Positions 9,923-23,805 of a DNA stretch of 64,000 nt are shown here, in pieces (the stretch's first letter is position 1; every line of letters begins with the position of its first letter). The stretch covers positions 310,001 to 374,000 of the forward strand of contig MU623342.1 in assembly GCA_025201765.1 (NCBI GenBank), given 5' to 3'. A program made the translations under genes and the position numbers. The stretch is from Daldinia sp. FL1419. Lineage: Eukaryota; Ascomycota; Sordariomycetes; Xylariales; Hypoxylaceae. The notes beneath the pieces were generated by a model. It saw only the letters and a program-made list of their open reading frames with translations. It was not told the origin of the DNA and did not search any database.

Positions 9923-12900
9923 ATGGCGGAAGGAATGAATACTAGTTGTCCCCCCCGAAAACATGCCCCGGGACAGGCTAGCAGGTTCCTGTCACGACCT
10001 GCCCATGCGTTGACTTGCCGGCAACTCATCGCAGAGCTGGGCTCGGACGGCAAAAATGGCTTGTCGAACAATGTTGCTGAGCAACGATTAGATGAGCTAG
10101 GGAAGAATGAGCTCGGTGAATACAAAGGCGTGTCTATATGGAAACTAATAGTGGCGCAAATTGCGAACGCGACGACCATGGTATGTAAAAAGACCCCTAT
10201 AGCTTTGCGCTAAATTGGCGCTGACATCTCTCAAGGTTCTTATACTTGCGATGGCCATCAGTTATGGTATCAAATCCTACATCGAAGGCGTCGTCCTCAC
10301 CACGGTCATACTACTCAACATCATCGTCGGATTCTTCCAGGAGTACTCTGCTGAAAAGACTATGGACTCTCTTCGCCTTCTCAACTCTCATGAAGCCACT
10401 GCCACACGCGATAGAGACACTAGGACCGTCCTTAGTGCCGAACTTGTTATTGGTGATCTAGTTGAAATGAAAACGGGTGATACTGTTCCTGCCGATATAC
10501 GGTAAGCTACCTATCTTAAAGGCTATCCTTTAGTTATCCAATATACTAACCTAAAGTTAGGATCATCGAGGCCGTCAACTTCGAAACTAATGAAGCGCTC
10601 CTAACGGGGGAGTCGTTGCCCGTCCGAAAAACTGCACATACCACATTTGATGATACAACGGGCCCGGGAGATAGACTTAATATTGCCTTTAGCTCTTCGA
10701 CCGTAACTAAAGGTCGAGCTAGAGGTGTAGTCTTTGCTACGGGCGTTGACACCGAGGTTGGCGCCATCGCCGCAGCGCTTCAACAGAAGGACTCTAGGAT
10801 ACGTCCCGTGAAGCGAAACCCAGATGGTTCCGCTAAACTTCACCGTTACTTAGAGGCCTATATTTTGACCATTGCAGATGCTGTGGGTAGCTTTCTAGGT
10901 GTGAACGTAGGGACACCACTCCAACGCAAATTATCGAAGCTTGCAATTCTCCTTTTCGGCACTGCTCTCGTATGCACCTTCATTGTCATAGCAGCTAATA
11001 ACTTTGACTCGCGACAAGAAGTGCTCATATACGCAGTTGCTACCGGCGTGTCAATGATACCAGCTTCTCTGATAGTCGTGCTAACTATCACCATGGCCGC
11101 CGGAACGAAGCGTATGTTGGATCGACATGTCATAGTACGGAGCCTCAAGTCCCTGGAAGCTCTTGGTGCTGTCACGGATATATGCTCTGACAAGACCGGG
11201 ACACTGACGCAAGGCAAGATGGTGGTTCGGAAGGCGTGGATCCCCGCCATGGGAACTTACACCGTCGAGACGTCTTCGGAGCCTTTCAATCCTACCATGG
11301 GTAAGATTCTATTCGATATGTGCCAGCCGTGGCAACCCATCCGTGGAAAAGGTGGTCCGGGGACTAGCATAGCCGAAGAGCCCGCACAATTCCTTGAAAG
11401 CAAAAACTTCCTTGAAAATAACCAACAAGCGTTGTCAGACTTTTTATATGTGGCCTCACTCGCTAATCTCGCCACTGTTTATCTAAAAGAAGGCGTATGG
11501 ACCGCACGAGGCGATCCTACTGAGATTGCAATCCAAGTCTTCGCCTCGCGCTTCGATTGGAACAGACTAAAGCTTACTCAAGGCACGAGAGCAGAATGGA
11601 GCCAAATCGCCGAATTACCCTTTGATTCTGAAATCAAGTGCATGTCCGTGATTTTCAGAAACAACCCTACTGGCCAACTCCACGTTTTCACCAAAGGCGC
11701 CGTAGAGCGAGTCCTGGCTAGCTGCACAAGATACTGCAAACATGACGGCCAAGACACAGTCGGAATCGACGAAGAGTTCCGGGACAATGTTATCAAGAAG
11801 ATGGAAGCCTTAGCTAGTACCGGCCTACGGGTCCTGGCGCTCGCAAGCAAGACCCTCCCGGGCCCTCTCGAAAAGAGAGGCGAGGTCAATAGGGGAGACG
11901 TGGAATCAAACTTGACATTCCGCGGTTTAATCAGTCTATACGATCCTCCCCGCCCCGAATCCGCTCCCGCGGTTCGAAATTGCCATAAAGCTGGCATTGC
12001 GGTACACATGCTAACCGGCGACCACCCAGAAACGGCAAAGGCCGTTGCTTTAGAAGTCGGCATACTACCTAGTCGAATGGAGCGAGTCAGAAAAGACATC
12101 GCGGAAGCTATGGTAATGACAGCTAGCCAATTCGACTCACTGACAGACGAACAAGTCGACGATCTTCCTGTTCTGCCCCTTGTCATCGCCCGCTGCGCCC
12201 CGAATACTAAAGTCCGGATGATCGAAGCGCTGCACAGACGTAAGAAATTCTGCGCTATGGTAAGTGATATCCATTTCCACCCCTAATAGATCCTGTTTTA
12301 CTGTACTAATATGCACCCCAACAGACCGGCGACGGCGTAAACGACTCCCCCTCGCTGCGCCGCGCGGACGTCGGCATCGCAATGGGCCAGTCGGGCAGCG
12401 ACGTGGCGAAGTCCGCGTCAGACATCGTTCTCTCGGACGACAACTTCGCCAGCATAGTCTCCGCGATCGAAGAAGGCCGTCGCATCTTCGACAACATCCA
12501 GAAATTCGTCTTGCACGTCCTCGCCGAGAACATCGCGCAAGCGGGCACCCTGCTCGTCGGACTCGCGTTCAAGGACGCGCGGGGCCTGTCCGTGTTCCCG
12601 CTTGCGCCGGTGGAGATCGTCTGGATTATCATGGTGACCTCGGGGATGCCGGATATGGGCTTGGGCTTCGAGGGCAAGGTCAAGGATATCATGACCAGGC
12701 CCCCGCAGAGCCTTGAGACGGGGATTTTCGATGCCGAGTTTTGCGTCGATATGCTTGTCTACGGGCTATGGATCACAGCGCTGTGCCTTTCGAGCTTCAT
12801 GCTGGTTGTGTATCGTTTTGGAGGCGGGAACTTGGGCCAAGGGTGTAACGAGGGGTATAACGACAGTTGCGAAGTCGTTTACCGCGCTCGTGCGACTACC

Positions 12901-13317
12901 TTCGCCTGTCTTACCTGGCTTGCGCTGTTCTTGGCCTGGGAAATGGTCGATCGTCGACGTTCGTTCTTCTCCATGCGGCCGTCTGAGTCCCAGGCTGGTG
13001 ACTCCAAGAAGTCGCCTCCTGTGGTGAGATGGCTGCGAAGTATAAGCCAGAACAAATTCCTCTTCTGGGCCATCATTATCGGCTTCGTAACGCTGTTCCC
13101 GACACTATACACTCCTGGCCTTAACAAAGTCGTCTTCAAGCACGTCGGCATCTCCTGGGAATGGGCCGTTGTATTCACCAGCTCAGGCCTATTCTTCGCC
13201 GGTGTCGAAGGTTGGAAGTGGGGTAAACGGATCTACTTCCGGCATAAGAAGGGCCCGGCAACGGCTTGGGAGGATACGGACGTCGAGCGGCGCGCTTTGG
13301 GGGAGTATTTCGATTAA
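9923..13317 (+). CDS. ENA: ENA-type P-type Na+ (or K+) exporting ATPase
   Basis: Four exons: 9923-10180, 10236-10501, 10561-12259 and 12325-13317. Introns are 55-65 nt and in phase, giving 1071 aa. It carries the P-ATPase signatures in order: actuator loop TGES (residues 190-193), phosphorylation site DKTGTLT (D385), nucleotide-domain 'FTKGAVERV' and hinge 'TGDGVNDSP' (742-750, at the start of exon 4). The N-terminal cation-transporter domain and the stretch 'GIKSYIEGVVLTTVILLN' with 'GFFQEYSAEKTMDSL' point to the fungal ENA (IID) subfamily and not to SERCA or Pmr1. ENA pumps extrude Na+ or K+ across the plasma membrane and are usually induced by salt or alkaline pH. Start chosen at MAEGMNTS, which begins the compact cytoplasmic tail. 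Convergent with the permease gene. Confidence 0.9.
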
Positions 13318-13598
13318 CGGCGACTAGAGGGTATTACCGGTTTGCTTAAGAAAAGAGTTCGACCCTAATACTCCGATAATAACTTGACCCAACACAGTAT
13401 CCTATAGATTTTCAAGATAATATTCGCTCATTAGATTAAATACAATAACCAAGTTCTATCCGTTTATCCATATTCCTCAACTTGAGACCGAATCGACGAC
13501 GCGTTCCAAGAAGTATCACTACTAGTTTGCATCTCGTAACTAAATTGAGGGCGTTTTTATTACCGAACCCCGTTCTATATCCGAGTCCTTTCCGCCCA

Positions 13599-15620
13599 TC
13601 AAACTACCACTTGCTGCTGGGGTCTCGATACCCTCCATGCGAGGGAGGTCTTGATGGAGCATATGGTGCTAGTAGTTTTCGTGATGTTAGACTTATACCA
13701 TTGCATGTCTAAAAAGCGAAGGGGTAGTAGATTGGTAAGACTTACCTCGATGTTGACCTTGGGGCCTTTAAACCACTTATGAGCATCTACAAAGAACCAC
13801 ACAAGGATAAACAACATCGGTGCACCCTAATCCTAAGGTTAGTATTTTCTACACCTCTTCCCCATCTATGGGGGTAGGGTACTCACATAAACAAGCGCAG
13901 TCCAATTCATCTCATCCAAGGTCAAATTCTCGCCTCGTACACTGGGGAAACACAAGATAGGCAACATAACCAAAACGAAACAGCAGGCCGCAATGCCCGA
14001 GGGTAAACTCAGGGGACCGAGATGCCAGGGCCCACGGCGGAAGCGATTTCCGACAAATGCAATTTTGAGGAAAATGGGCGTCGTAAAGGCAACATATGCC
14101 GCGATGGCACCAATGCTAAAGATTGCATCTATAGCCGCTCCCCCGAAGATCAGTAATAGCAACAGAATCCCGATAAACGTGTTGAACCAGACCGCATTTA
14201 CCGGGGTCAACGTATACCGGTTAACTTGCTTCAAGGGCCGGCTCACTACACCGAAGCAGTCATCCCGCGCATACGCGAAGCAGACTCGCGACGCAGCGAC
14301 CATGCATCCTTGGCCCATCATGTAAGCACATACGATGGTCATGGCAAGGACGGCTAATGCTACGTCTTGACGTAGAATTTGGATTAGATACGCTGCGAAT
14401 GGTTGGCCCTAGATAGTTTAATATAAGCGACGTGTTCATATGTCAGCTCATTTTAGCCCTTACCAAATCACTATCGAGGATTGCTGTCACATCCTTAATA
14501 GTATACGCGATGAGAGCGTTTAATATAAACCCGAGAATTGATCCTGACCCGGCGGTCATTATGATAGATCTAGGCGTGGCGATAGATGCGTTTGAGCATT
14601 CTTCGGAAAGGTGAAAACTAGCGTCGTAGCCGGACATCGTCCAAATAATCGAAAGGAATGACATCAAGACGGCGACACCATCGGGCCAGTCCGTATTGTT
14701 TTGGATACCCCACGCGAACTCATTCGGTTGAAACTTGGGATCGCCCATCGCCGCGGTAGGGATTATTATAATAACAATTAGAAGGCAGAGGAGGTTGATG
14801 GTCGTGCCAACAGAGTTGAAATTTGCAATCCACAACGTCGGCATACTGCTGATACAGGCGTGGGTCAACATGATTAATACCGTTAGGAGAAACGTCTGGT
14901 AGTTCGTGGGGACGTATTCCGGGTTCACTATCGATGCCGCAGCCAGAATCATGGCAGCTTAAAAGCAATTAAATTGTTAATCCCTAATACTTAGAAGGGG
15001 CTCCGATTCATCACGACTCACCACATCCGTAGTCGACACTCGGGGCACCCGTGACCTGAACGAACCAGTTACTCCAGCCGGTTATCCAAGCAGCGAAGGG
15101 GCCGTACTTGGGACCAGCCAATACCGCCGCTGCATAATAGAGACCACCAGAAGTTGGCATACTACTGGCCAGTTCTGCCATCGAAGCAGCAACCTTGGAA
15201 AGGGATCAATGTTTACTACAAAATACAATCGACCGAGCGGGTGCTTACACATAGAATGAAGAAGACGGATAATATCCATCCCCAAGTATTTGCTGCCGGA
15301 CCAGCTATGCCATCTTGTTAGTTTTCCATTCTGTTGATCCACGTCCCTAAATACTACAATCTTCGAGGAAGCTCACCGTAGCCGAGCCCGTACCACATGG
15401 TAGTAGCGATACTAGGTAGCAATCCCATCACAGCAAAACTAACAGCGAAAGTCGTCCAAGCCGAGAACTCGCGCTTGAATTCCTGTTTATAACCGAGCGC
15501 CGCGAGCGCAGCTTCATCTTCCGACATTTCCGCGATGCGATCTGGCATATCTCCCTCGCCAAAGACAGTTGTTACGGCTGGGGGGTGTGATGCCCGAGGG
15601 TGATCTTCGCTCGCTGCCAT
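13599..15620 (-). CDS. Amino-acid/GABA-type permease, APC superfamily
   Basis: Six exons on the minus strand: 15377-15620, 15249-15304, 15022-15193, 14464-14957, 13887-14408 and 13599-13826. All junctions keep frame. A polar N-terminus containing 'DEAALAALGYKQEFKREFS' leads into about 12 membrane helices. The block 'SMAELASSMPTSGGLYY' is the hallmark of the fungal amino-acid/choline transporter family that includes GABA permeases and Hnm1. The later 'SGYDASFHLSEECSNA' and 'FAYARDD' blocks agree. Substrate cannot be deduced. The last ~30 residues are uncertain. A GTAAGT at about 13749 could open a short seventh intron and change the C-terminus after 'KGPKVNIE'. Tail to tail with ENA, 281 bp apart. 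Confidence 0.85.
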
Positions 15621-18411
15621 TTTGAGTTGGAGGGGGCGACCAACCTAATAGTCGCTACCTTATCTGGTTCTTATAATGTGTCGATGACTCTCTCCTTGAG
15701 ATGAGTAGAAACAGTCGCAGTTCACTCGAAGAGGGTTAATAATTTGCAAAGAAAATCATGGTTGATAGCAAGCCACTTCCAGCAGAGCTGAAAAGGAAGT
15801 GTGTGACTTCGCGCAGAGTTACTGCAGCCATGTTTATGTATGTACTACCGTATTGATGATCCTGATAGATAAAGTTACCTAAGTTTTTATTTTTTTTATT
15901 TCTTTTATCTGCTTTATCTTTGCATGCTACTGTGTTACGGGCTGGCTGGGCGTTGGAGTACCTCCCCTGTCTTTGCTTACCTTGGGCGCATGTATCTTGC
16001 CTTTGTATCATTCGTGGGGTACAGAGGCGAGGAGTCGAGCTGGATCTTCGGAGCTGATATGCTGATATGCATATCGAGTCTCTTATTCGCCGATGGCAGG
16101 AGGGAGATGAGTACGGATTCCAGCCACATCCAGCGTAGTACCGGGTTGTCGTCCTCTTGCTGATAAGAGTCTTACACACTAGACGGACCTATTCCGGGGG
16201 TTATATAAATACCTGGTAAATATATCTTATTGATAGCTAGATTAAGATAGTTAATTATAATATAATCCTGAACTGATGCGCTGTCGATGATCCAAGGAAG
16301 CCTTTCGTTATTTATGTTGTAATTGTATGTACGCGCTTATAAGAGGTAAGATTGGGATACTCCGATGTTTGATGTAAGAGATTAATAAGAAGTTAAGAGG
16401 TATGAACTTGGGTAAGTGAATGAAAACCCGGAGCTTAGCTCAAGTAAGGTAGGTGCTTATTTACCTTATCTTATGGCTGCAGTTGCGCGAAAAGACTCCC
16501 CCTGACGTAATATCTCAAGTTTGGCAATGAATATGCAACTATTAAATAAATACAATCAGTGAAGTTTTCTAATAGGGCTTCCTCTCTTATTAAAATGTCT
16601 TATTAAATGCCTTATCATTCGTATACGGATCCGTAGGTTAGCTTGAGGCTACATCTATTAAATCTTCATGATTCCGGGTTGAGATATTAATCAGGAGAAG
16701 CTGTCCTTATAAGGTACCCATAAACTACGTATTTGCCGGTGTAACCGTGCCGTAATTTCAGATGTTGTCGTATCTTGGCATTCATGAACGGACGGATCCG
16801 AATAAACACGCTGTAGCTATTCCATACCTACCTGTCAGGCACGGCATCATACCTATAATTACTGTGATTGGCCAGCAAAAATTAGGGGTAACGTAGATGC
16901 GGCAGGCGAGATCTCTAGTCGGATGCCCGAATACCTAGCGATTGTCACTGCATGACGAGATGGAGTAAGTCGTTACTTTTTGTCTTATAATACGCGGACG
17001 TAGATCCTAAGGCAAGCTGCACGTGACACGCGACACAGCTTGAGTATTATATATGCTAAGGTCTATGTATAGAGGTGGGTAGGAGTCGGGTGGTACTCTG
17101 AACGAGCCCGGAGGTCGGAGATCGAGTATACGACTCCTCCGAATTCAACCTGTTCAACCCATTTCCGTCGTTGTTGAGGTGTGTTATGGCTTCGCGTGTG
17201 TAGGGCTGCGCGTACCTAAGTAGTATAGACCTGTTGAACAAAAAGGGCTATCAAGCTATTGGCGGAATATATCAAAACTTGCTTGTCTTGTTACCAGTCC
17301 CTGTGACTATTTATATATTGCTGTATAATGTTGTTAAGCCCATGACCTTACTGTTGTGAGTACTTTAGTCATACCCTATAAAATAGACTTTAAGATGTAG
17401 GTGGTATAAGAATGACCTAGTTATCCCCTTGGTTTATTCTAGTTTTCTTCTACACGAACGTTTCCGTGATAAAAATACCAAACCGAACCTGAGCTGAAGC
17501 CGACGATGGAAGATAAAAAATTAAGTTTAGACCCTTAAAATTCGGCCTAAGGTGCAAGGCACCCAATTACCTAAAGCATGAAGATCAAATAACTAGGTTA
17601 GGTACCTACATATCCGGATACATGTACGCCTTATGACGCAGCTTACACGTTAGACGGTTCCCTTATTGGTTCTTAGTGTCCTAAGGTATGACGAAACAAG
17701 TCGACAAAAAAAGACTCGCCGTACAAGCCGTACAAGCCGTACGGAACAAGAAGAGGTACGTAGCAGATCTATCGAGTAGTTTAGAATAACAACAATCATA
17801 TCATATTTTTCGCCCTCCTTTCTCTCAGCAAACGAGCACCTGGTAATTATTTAATTTCTTCATCTTCTACAGGGTTGCAGGGGGTAGAGTTAATAATTGT
17901 TGCTAACTAGTGGAGTTATATTGCTGTTTGTATCTGCCATTTAGGTAGTTAATTACGATAACGTTCCTGATAGGCACCCAGCAGATCCGCCTGAACGGTA
18001 CAACGATACATGCTTACCAGGCTTACCAGGTCCATACCCAGGCCTAAAATCATTACCGTAATTTTCTTTTCCTAGCCTAGAAACGACACGACGCAACCTT
18101 GCTACAACTCATACATCCTATTACATCCCATACACACCTTCCGTTAAAACTGTCAACTTGTCAACTGCGAACCCATCGTTTCAGGCCAACTTAAACCAAC
18201 TCGACTTTGGCACACGTACTACCTGCAAATTACATTAGTCATACATTAGAAAAAAGAAAAAAAAAGAAGCACAAAACACGGAATCCATCTCCCCATGCGA
18301 AGCTGATTCCGTCGTCGTTGTCACTCTAGATATTCGGTGACCCGACCTTAATCTCCCCCCTCCCCCCCCTTTCCTTCTGCTGGCCGGGCTACTTGCGCAC
18401 CACCGGGCGCA
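15621..18411. other. Gene-poor interval between permease and EFR3
   Basis: 2.8 kb with no supportable gene. AT-rich, with short TACC/TAGG-type motifs and a triplet of ACAAGCCGT-like repeats near 17724-17752. Pyrimidine tracts near 18350-18380 belong to the EFR3 promoter or leader. Confidence 0.5.
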
Positions 18412-21400
18412 ATGAATGCCATACAGCAAAAATGCCGTCCGAAGCATCAAGTTTTGGTTCTCAAGTGCTATCCTCGCACTACGAAGGGAGCTGTTGATGT
18501 TAAACCGAACTCGAGCGAGCTGAGCTATCTTCTATTTTATGCCACGTCGCGACGATCCAAGATTCAGAAGGTTGGCCAATTTCTCGAGAAGAAGACAGCT
18601 AGCGATGTCTGGAGGGTTCGCATTGGGTATGTTTGCCACCCCTATTTATACCATCGCACGAATTATCGTTATTCTCTTGATTTAAATGCAATCGAACTAT
18701 CCCTGGCTATTTGGACTACCTGGAATTAACCATTTCTTAGAAACGTCCAGGTCACCCTACAGATACTCGCTGCTTTGATCGAAAAGGCTCCCAAAGATCT
18801 CCCCCTATTCGCACAAGATGTCTTGAGGATCTTAGACCTCGTTCTCCGGTCCAATGATATCACCATGGTGGAGGCGTCGCTGCCCACATTTCGGACTTTC
18901 TGCGAGCACCACGACGTCTCCTCGCTTATTGCCGATCAGGCTTACCTCCGCCAGTACGAGCAGGTCGTTCGCGCTTATGCCGCATTCGCGTCAACTCGGA
19001 AAGTTCCTGGTAAAGCCACGTCTAGCAAACCTGTTGCTCTGAGATGGAGAAATGCAGGCCTAGAAGCAATTAAAAGTGTTGCCGAATCTGAGGCGTTATC
19101 ATCCGTTGCCGGACGTCAGCTCGATGTTATAGTGCCTATGATTCTGGAGAACCTGTGGACCGACGACGAAGAGCTTCTCAATACACTTTCGCAACGTGTC
19201 GAGGTAGAAGAGAAGGATGACTCCAATGCCCTGCTACGACGGAGAACTAGTATTTCCACTATCAAGACGGCAGACACTGGGGGCGATGCTAACCCCATAG
19301 CCATTTCGGGCACGTCCGTTGATATTGATAAGCTCGCCGAAGAAGACATTGGTGTTGTGGCTATGCAGTGCCTAAAACAAATATTCGTCATACCCAACAG
19401 GGCGCAGATAAATGGAGCGACGACGGCATTACTCCAATTTATTAGGGAACGCGTACAGCAAAAGGAGACGGTAGTGGTTCAATCCGAAGACGGTAGTGGG
19501 CGTGGTCATGGTTGGGCAATTAAGATCTTTGAGCTTGCGACGAGATGGGCCCCGGTACAGGATCGTTATGTCATTATGATTACTATTACAGATACGCTTC
19601 TACGAACCTCCCCGACCGAGGAGAACATGGCGGATCAAATAGTACTCACCACCATTATCGGATCCCTATTGAGCTCTGATATTAATTTGATCGGCTTGAG
19701 TGTTATGGATGTACTCTCGGGGCTGATACAACATATGAAGAGGGTTTTGAAACACTCGGGGAGCTCAAGGGGAAGCGCTGGTTCTTCAGGGGATGACAAG
19801 CCGCCTTCTATTGCTGATTTTTCCCAGCACATTTCTGTGCCGTACCGCGAGCTCTTAATTCGGATCCAGCAGTCGATCGGTAATTTGGCTACTCATGTTT
19901 ACTATGCGGACCAAATTTCCGATATGATTTCCACGATTCTATTGCGCCTCAAGCCCCATCCAAGTACGACGGCGAACGCGTCACCAGCTCCAGAAAAGAC
20001 GGAAGCTTTGCCCGGAGTTTCTGCTGGGAATGTCTCGGATGATCAGTCCCATCTCGATAGCTACTTCGCGTTGGACCTCGCCAAAACTACTGCTCTGCGA
20101 GCAGTCAAGTCTATTCTCCTTGTCGCCAACCCAAAGACGAAGGTCAGCGGAAATGTCAGCCTCACGAGAAATAAAGTCCCCATACAAGTATGGGAGGGTA
20201 CACACTGGCTTCTACGAGATCCAGATGGACAGGTCCGAAAAGCATATGTTGATGCCCTTGGCACCTGGCTTGACCGGGAAACCACAAGCTCGGACTTGAT
20301 AGCGCGGGATGACTTGGGACAGAAACCACTTGCAAACCATCGAGATATGCCACCAGCTAACGTTGCTCGCCGAGCCGTTTCGAGCGCCTCTAATCGGGAG
20401 AAACCGGCCAAAGCCGCTCGATCCCGCTTCTTACAGCTTCTTCATCTGGCCATTTATGATAGCGCTCTACAATTCGTCGAGTACCAGGCTGATATTACCC
20501 TTCTACACGTCTTGTTGACTAAATTGGTCAATAAACTTGGTGTTAATGCTGCCCGATACGGTATTCCGATGATTTTCCGACTCCAGGAAGATATTCTGGA
20601 AGCAGCAACACCTGCAGCAAAATTTCATCTTGGGTGCCTCTGCCATGGCTATTTTTGGGCTTTGAGTGAACATTTCGATTTTGAAGCATCTCCAGTCGGC
20701 CGTGCGATCCACAACGAAATCGTGAGGAGGAGGAGCAAGCACTTTTGGGTTGAAGGCGTTCATGTTCCAACACCATCTCTAGACGCTTTGGAAACGCCTG
20801 GCTCGCCTAAATCTCAATCAAAAGTGCCCTCGAACGAAGTAGAATCAGAAGCGTTGTTGCCCTTTGACGACCGCGTTGGGATTGTAGACTGTATCTGTGA
20901 GAATTACAAGGCGAGAGCCGTTTCTCCTCCCTCTAGTCCCTCTACATCACCTGGTCGTGTATTCTCGCACCCAATCTTAGGCTCCACCTTGGGTAATATA
21001 CCACCGGCCAACGGCGAGCTTGAGCTGCCCAATAAGTTCCGAGAAGAAATGTTAGCCGAGTGGAACCGAGAGGCCGCCGTCCTTGCACTCCAAGCGGAGA
21101 GCAAGTCCGCTTCTCTTAGTGGGTCTAAAGCCGGGACGACCGCTACGAAGGGTAATCATCTTACTGTCAATGGGCCGTCTAACGGTAATGGGCCTAGCAG
21201 ACCAGAATCCGCTTATGCTCGACAAAACAACTTGCGACCTATTTCACACGCTAGCCACCTCGCTGGGCTACGAAACTCTAGTGTACAAAGTCACGGCTCT
21301 GGGAGGACGGCCTCTAGTAGAGGTTTTGTCGCTTCCGTCGATCAGTTGAAATCAGTATTAACTGGGGACCCGACTAGGCCGGCCACGTTCCAGACATTGC

Positions 21401-21876
21401 AAGAAGACGGCGACAGTAGTGATAGCGTGGCAAGCTACGAATTCACGCCGTCGGAGCTTTCCTTCAACCCAAATCAAGCTGATGGCGATGTTAACGACGC
21501 AACTCTTACACGTTCGCGATCGAAGTCTCGGGAGCGAAAGGCATCTGGAGACTCCGGTGGTCCTTTAACTTCTCATCCTATGGAAGGTGATGCGGAAGAC
21601 GAGGGCGTGCCACCCGTACCGCCGCTACCGGCATCGTTGGCTGGGAGATCACCTCCACCCGAGGTCAATCCTGAGCGTCTTTCCAAGGTCTCCAGCCAAG
21701 ACCACGCCACCAAGACTCCTCAGAGGAATGTTAGGAGCCGAGGGGGAGATGGCATTCTTTCAAGTAATTTTTCAAACGTGGGGGCCGCCAGCATGGATTT
21801 GCAGGCGATGCTCAAGGGCATCGATAGCAAGTCGAAGCAAAACACGCTCGGAAATCTAACGAGGCCCCCCTACTAA
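18412..21876 (+). CDS. EFR3: Efr3, plasma-membrane scaffold for PI 4-kinase
   Basis: Two exons, 18412-18626 and 18741-21876, with a 114-nt intron. Product about 1116 aa. The N-terminus 'CRPKHQVLVLKCYPRT' followed by 'SELSYLLFYATSRRSKIQKVG' is diagnostic of fungal Efr3. The first ~700 residues form a helical-repeat (ARM/HEAT-like) rod. The last ~350 are low-complexity and Ser/Pro-rich ('PPVPPLPASLAGRSPPPE') and probably disordered. In yeast, Efr3 anchors the Stt4-Ypp1 phosphatidylinositol 4-kinase complex to the plasma membrane at PIK patches. A basic patch and cysteines near the N-terminus would suit membrane binding. The exon junction rebuilds RIG-NVQVTLQ, which supports the intron call. Confidence 0.9.
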
Positions 21877-22647
21877 CAGTATACACTGTACCAGTGCTCA
21901 TATGTATTCTTTTAACTATATTTATACGCCATGGAAGCGGAGAGGCGGGTGGCTTACTTGAAACGGTAGCCTTGAGGTAGAGAGCAGTCTGTCGAGTGAG
22001 GTGTTGTATATAATTAACGCCGGGGAAGTATTAAAGATAGGGGCCGATAGCATGAAAAGAGGAGGAAAGGGGCAATAATGAAGAAAGACTACAGCGCGGG
22101 GCAACTCTACCTATCTAAGAAAAGCACATGCTTGTATATATTTACACGTCCGTTTGTACTTGTGTCAGTCTTTCGTTTCCTTCTTCTTTTTTTCAGTACG
22201 GCTGATGATTTTGGTTTGGGAGGGGTTTTAGCCATCTACTACTACTACGTAGTATAGGCGCCTAGGCTGGCTAGCGATAGAGAAAGAGCATATCAATTTA
22301 AAAGCGAAAAAAACTGAAAGCTAGAGTTGATACTACGGTGGTCTAATATAAAAGTATCTAGGTAATTAATTCTATAAAAACATATTAAGAGGCATATTGT
22401 ATACCTACCTAGGTACTTATACAGGTACCGTACAAAAAAATACTGTTTTGGACGTGGTAGTTTCGCTGTGATTGGTCAATTTGATATTTAGAATACTAAG
22501 CTATTGCATAATCGATAACGGATTATGCGTAAATTTATACGGCAAATCCCACTTCTCAATGTGAACGGCAACTTTAAATCCGTAAACCTGCGTCGACAAC
22601 TTCTCAATTAAAAAGTCAAGTTGAAGAAGAAATAAGACATATCTAAC
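21877..22647. other. Intergenic, EFR3 to ATP12
   Basis: Probable 3' end of EFR3 and promoter of ATP12. It contains one exact TACCTAGGTA palindrome (22406-22415). No gene seen. Confidence 0.5.
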
Positions 22648-23805
22648 ATGAAGCCGTCTGCTCGAATAGCGCTACAATCAGCGCTTCGTCAACAACTCCA
22701 ATCTACACATCCCACCCCAGCTACAGCTACTCTTCCCTTGATCAACCGCCAACGACGACATCCTATCCACACCACACCCAGCGCACCCGCCACCGTCTCG
22801 CCCATCCACGGCACCGGCCCGCCTCCCGAACCCCCGGTGCCTGCGGCCGACAGCGCTAGCTCGAGGCTCGAGCGCCGGAAGAAGCAAGCGGAGCTATTGG
22901 AGAAAGCGCAGGCTATTCGGCAGGCTGATTCTGCGCCGAAGGTGACTTCGTCGGCGAAAAGGAGGGATAGCGCTCTAAGGAAGAGGTTTTGGAAAGACGT
23001 CCATGTGAAGGAGGTCGACGGCGCGTGGGAGGTGCACTTGGATAAACGGCCCCTGCGCAGACCGAATACGAAGGAGATTGTGAGAGTCCCGATTAGTAAA
23101 CCGCTGCTCGCGAGCGCGCTGGCGATTGAGTGGGACATGCTTGTTTCGGTGCACCAGGCGACGAGGCAACACCTAATTCCGCTGACGAGCCTGGTGTGTC
23201 GCGCGCTGGATATCGCGGACGACGACGCGGCGGGGCAGGCGGGAGAGAGTATTCGGGAGGGGGTCGCCAAGATGTTGCTTAGGTACTTCGATACGGATTC
23301 CCTGCTGTGCTGGGCGCCGGCGCCGGGGCCGCACGATTCGCCCGCCGAGGGAAAGGATAGCCTGCGCGATGTGCAGAAGCGTGCGGCGGAGGAGACCCTA
23401 GCGTACTTGACGACGAGGGTTTGGCCCGGCGTCACGATTGAGCCGGTGTTGGACGGGGAGAGTATTATGCCGCGCAGTCATCCTGATATCACGAGGCAGA
23501 TCGTGCAAGGGTGGATCATGGGCCTGACGCCATGGGAGCTGGCGGGCTTGGAGCGAGGAGTGTTGGCTGGGAAAGGGTTGTTAGGTGCTGTGAGGTTGCT
23601 GACGGAGTGGAGCGAGGGGCCGGTCGGTGCGAATCCGCCGGAGAAGAGGTTTGGCATCGAAGAGGCGGCGAAGCTGGCTAGTATCGAGGTTGATTGGCAG
23701 ACGGGACGGTGGGGAGAGGTCGAGGATACGCATGATGTTGAGAAGGAAGATTTGAGGAGGCAGTTGGGCAGCGTGGTGTTGCTTGTTACGGGGACGGGGA
23801 AGTAG
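22648..23805 (+). CDS. ATP12: ATP12, mitochondrial F1-ATPase assembly chaperone
   Basis: Single exon, 385 aa. The first ~55 residues are Arg/Ser/Thr-rich without acidic residues, as in a mitochondrial presequence. The ATP12 domain begins about residue 110 with 'KRFWKDVHVKEVDGAWEVHLDKRPLRRP' type sequence (only part quoted by motif: FWKDV, HLDKRPL). It continues with 'LASALAIEWDML' and 'LLRYFDTDSLLCWAP'. ATP12 binds unassembled F1 alpha subunit in the matrix and is required for ATP synthase assembly. The coding region is GC-richer than its flanks. The start is the first ATG and gives a full presequence. Confidence 0.9.
   Translation: MKPSARIALQSALRQQLQSTHPTPATATLPLINRQRRHPIHTTPSAPATVSPIHGTGPPPEPPVPAADSASSRLERRKKQAELLEKAQAIRQADSAPKVTSSAKRRDSALRKRFWKDVHVKEVDGAWEVHLDKRPLRRPNTKEIVRVPISKPLLASALAIEWDMLVSVHQATRQHLIPLTSLVCRALDIADDDAAGQAGESIREGVAKMLLRYFDTDSLLCWAPAPGPHDSPAEGKDSLRDVQKRAAEETLAYLTTRVWPGVTIEPVLDGESIMPRSHPDITRQIVQGWIMGLTPWELAGLERGVLAGKGLLGAVRLLTEWSEGPVGANPPEKRFGIEEAAKLASIEVDWQTGRWGEVEDTHDVEKEDLRRQLGSVVLLVTGTGK

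Noticed and set aside
15736..16179. 147-codon minus-strand ORF near the permease gene
   Set aside because: Basic, low-complexity translation without domain. Likely promoter DNA of the permease.
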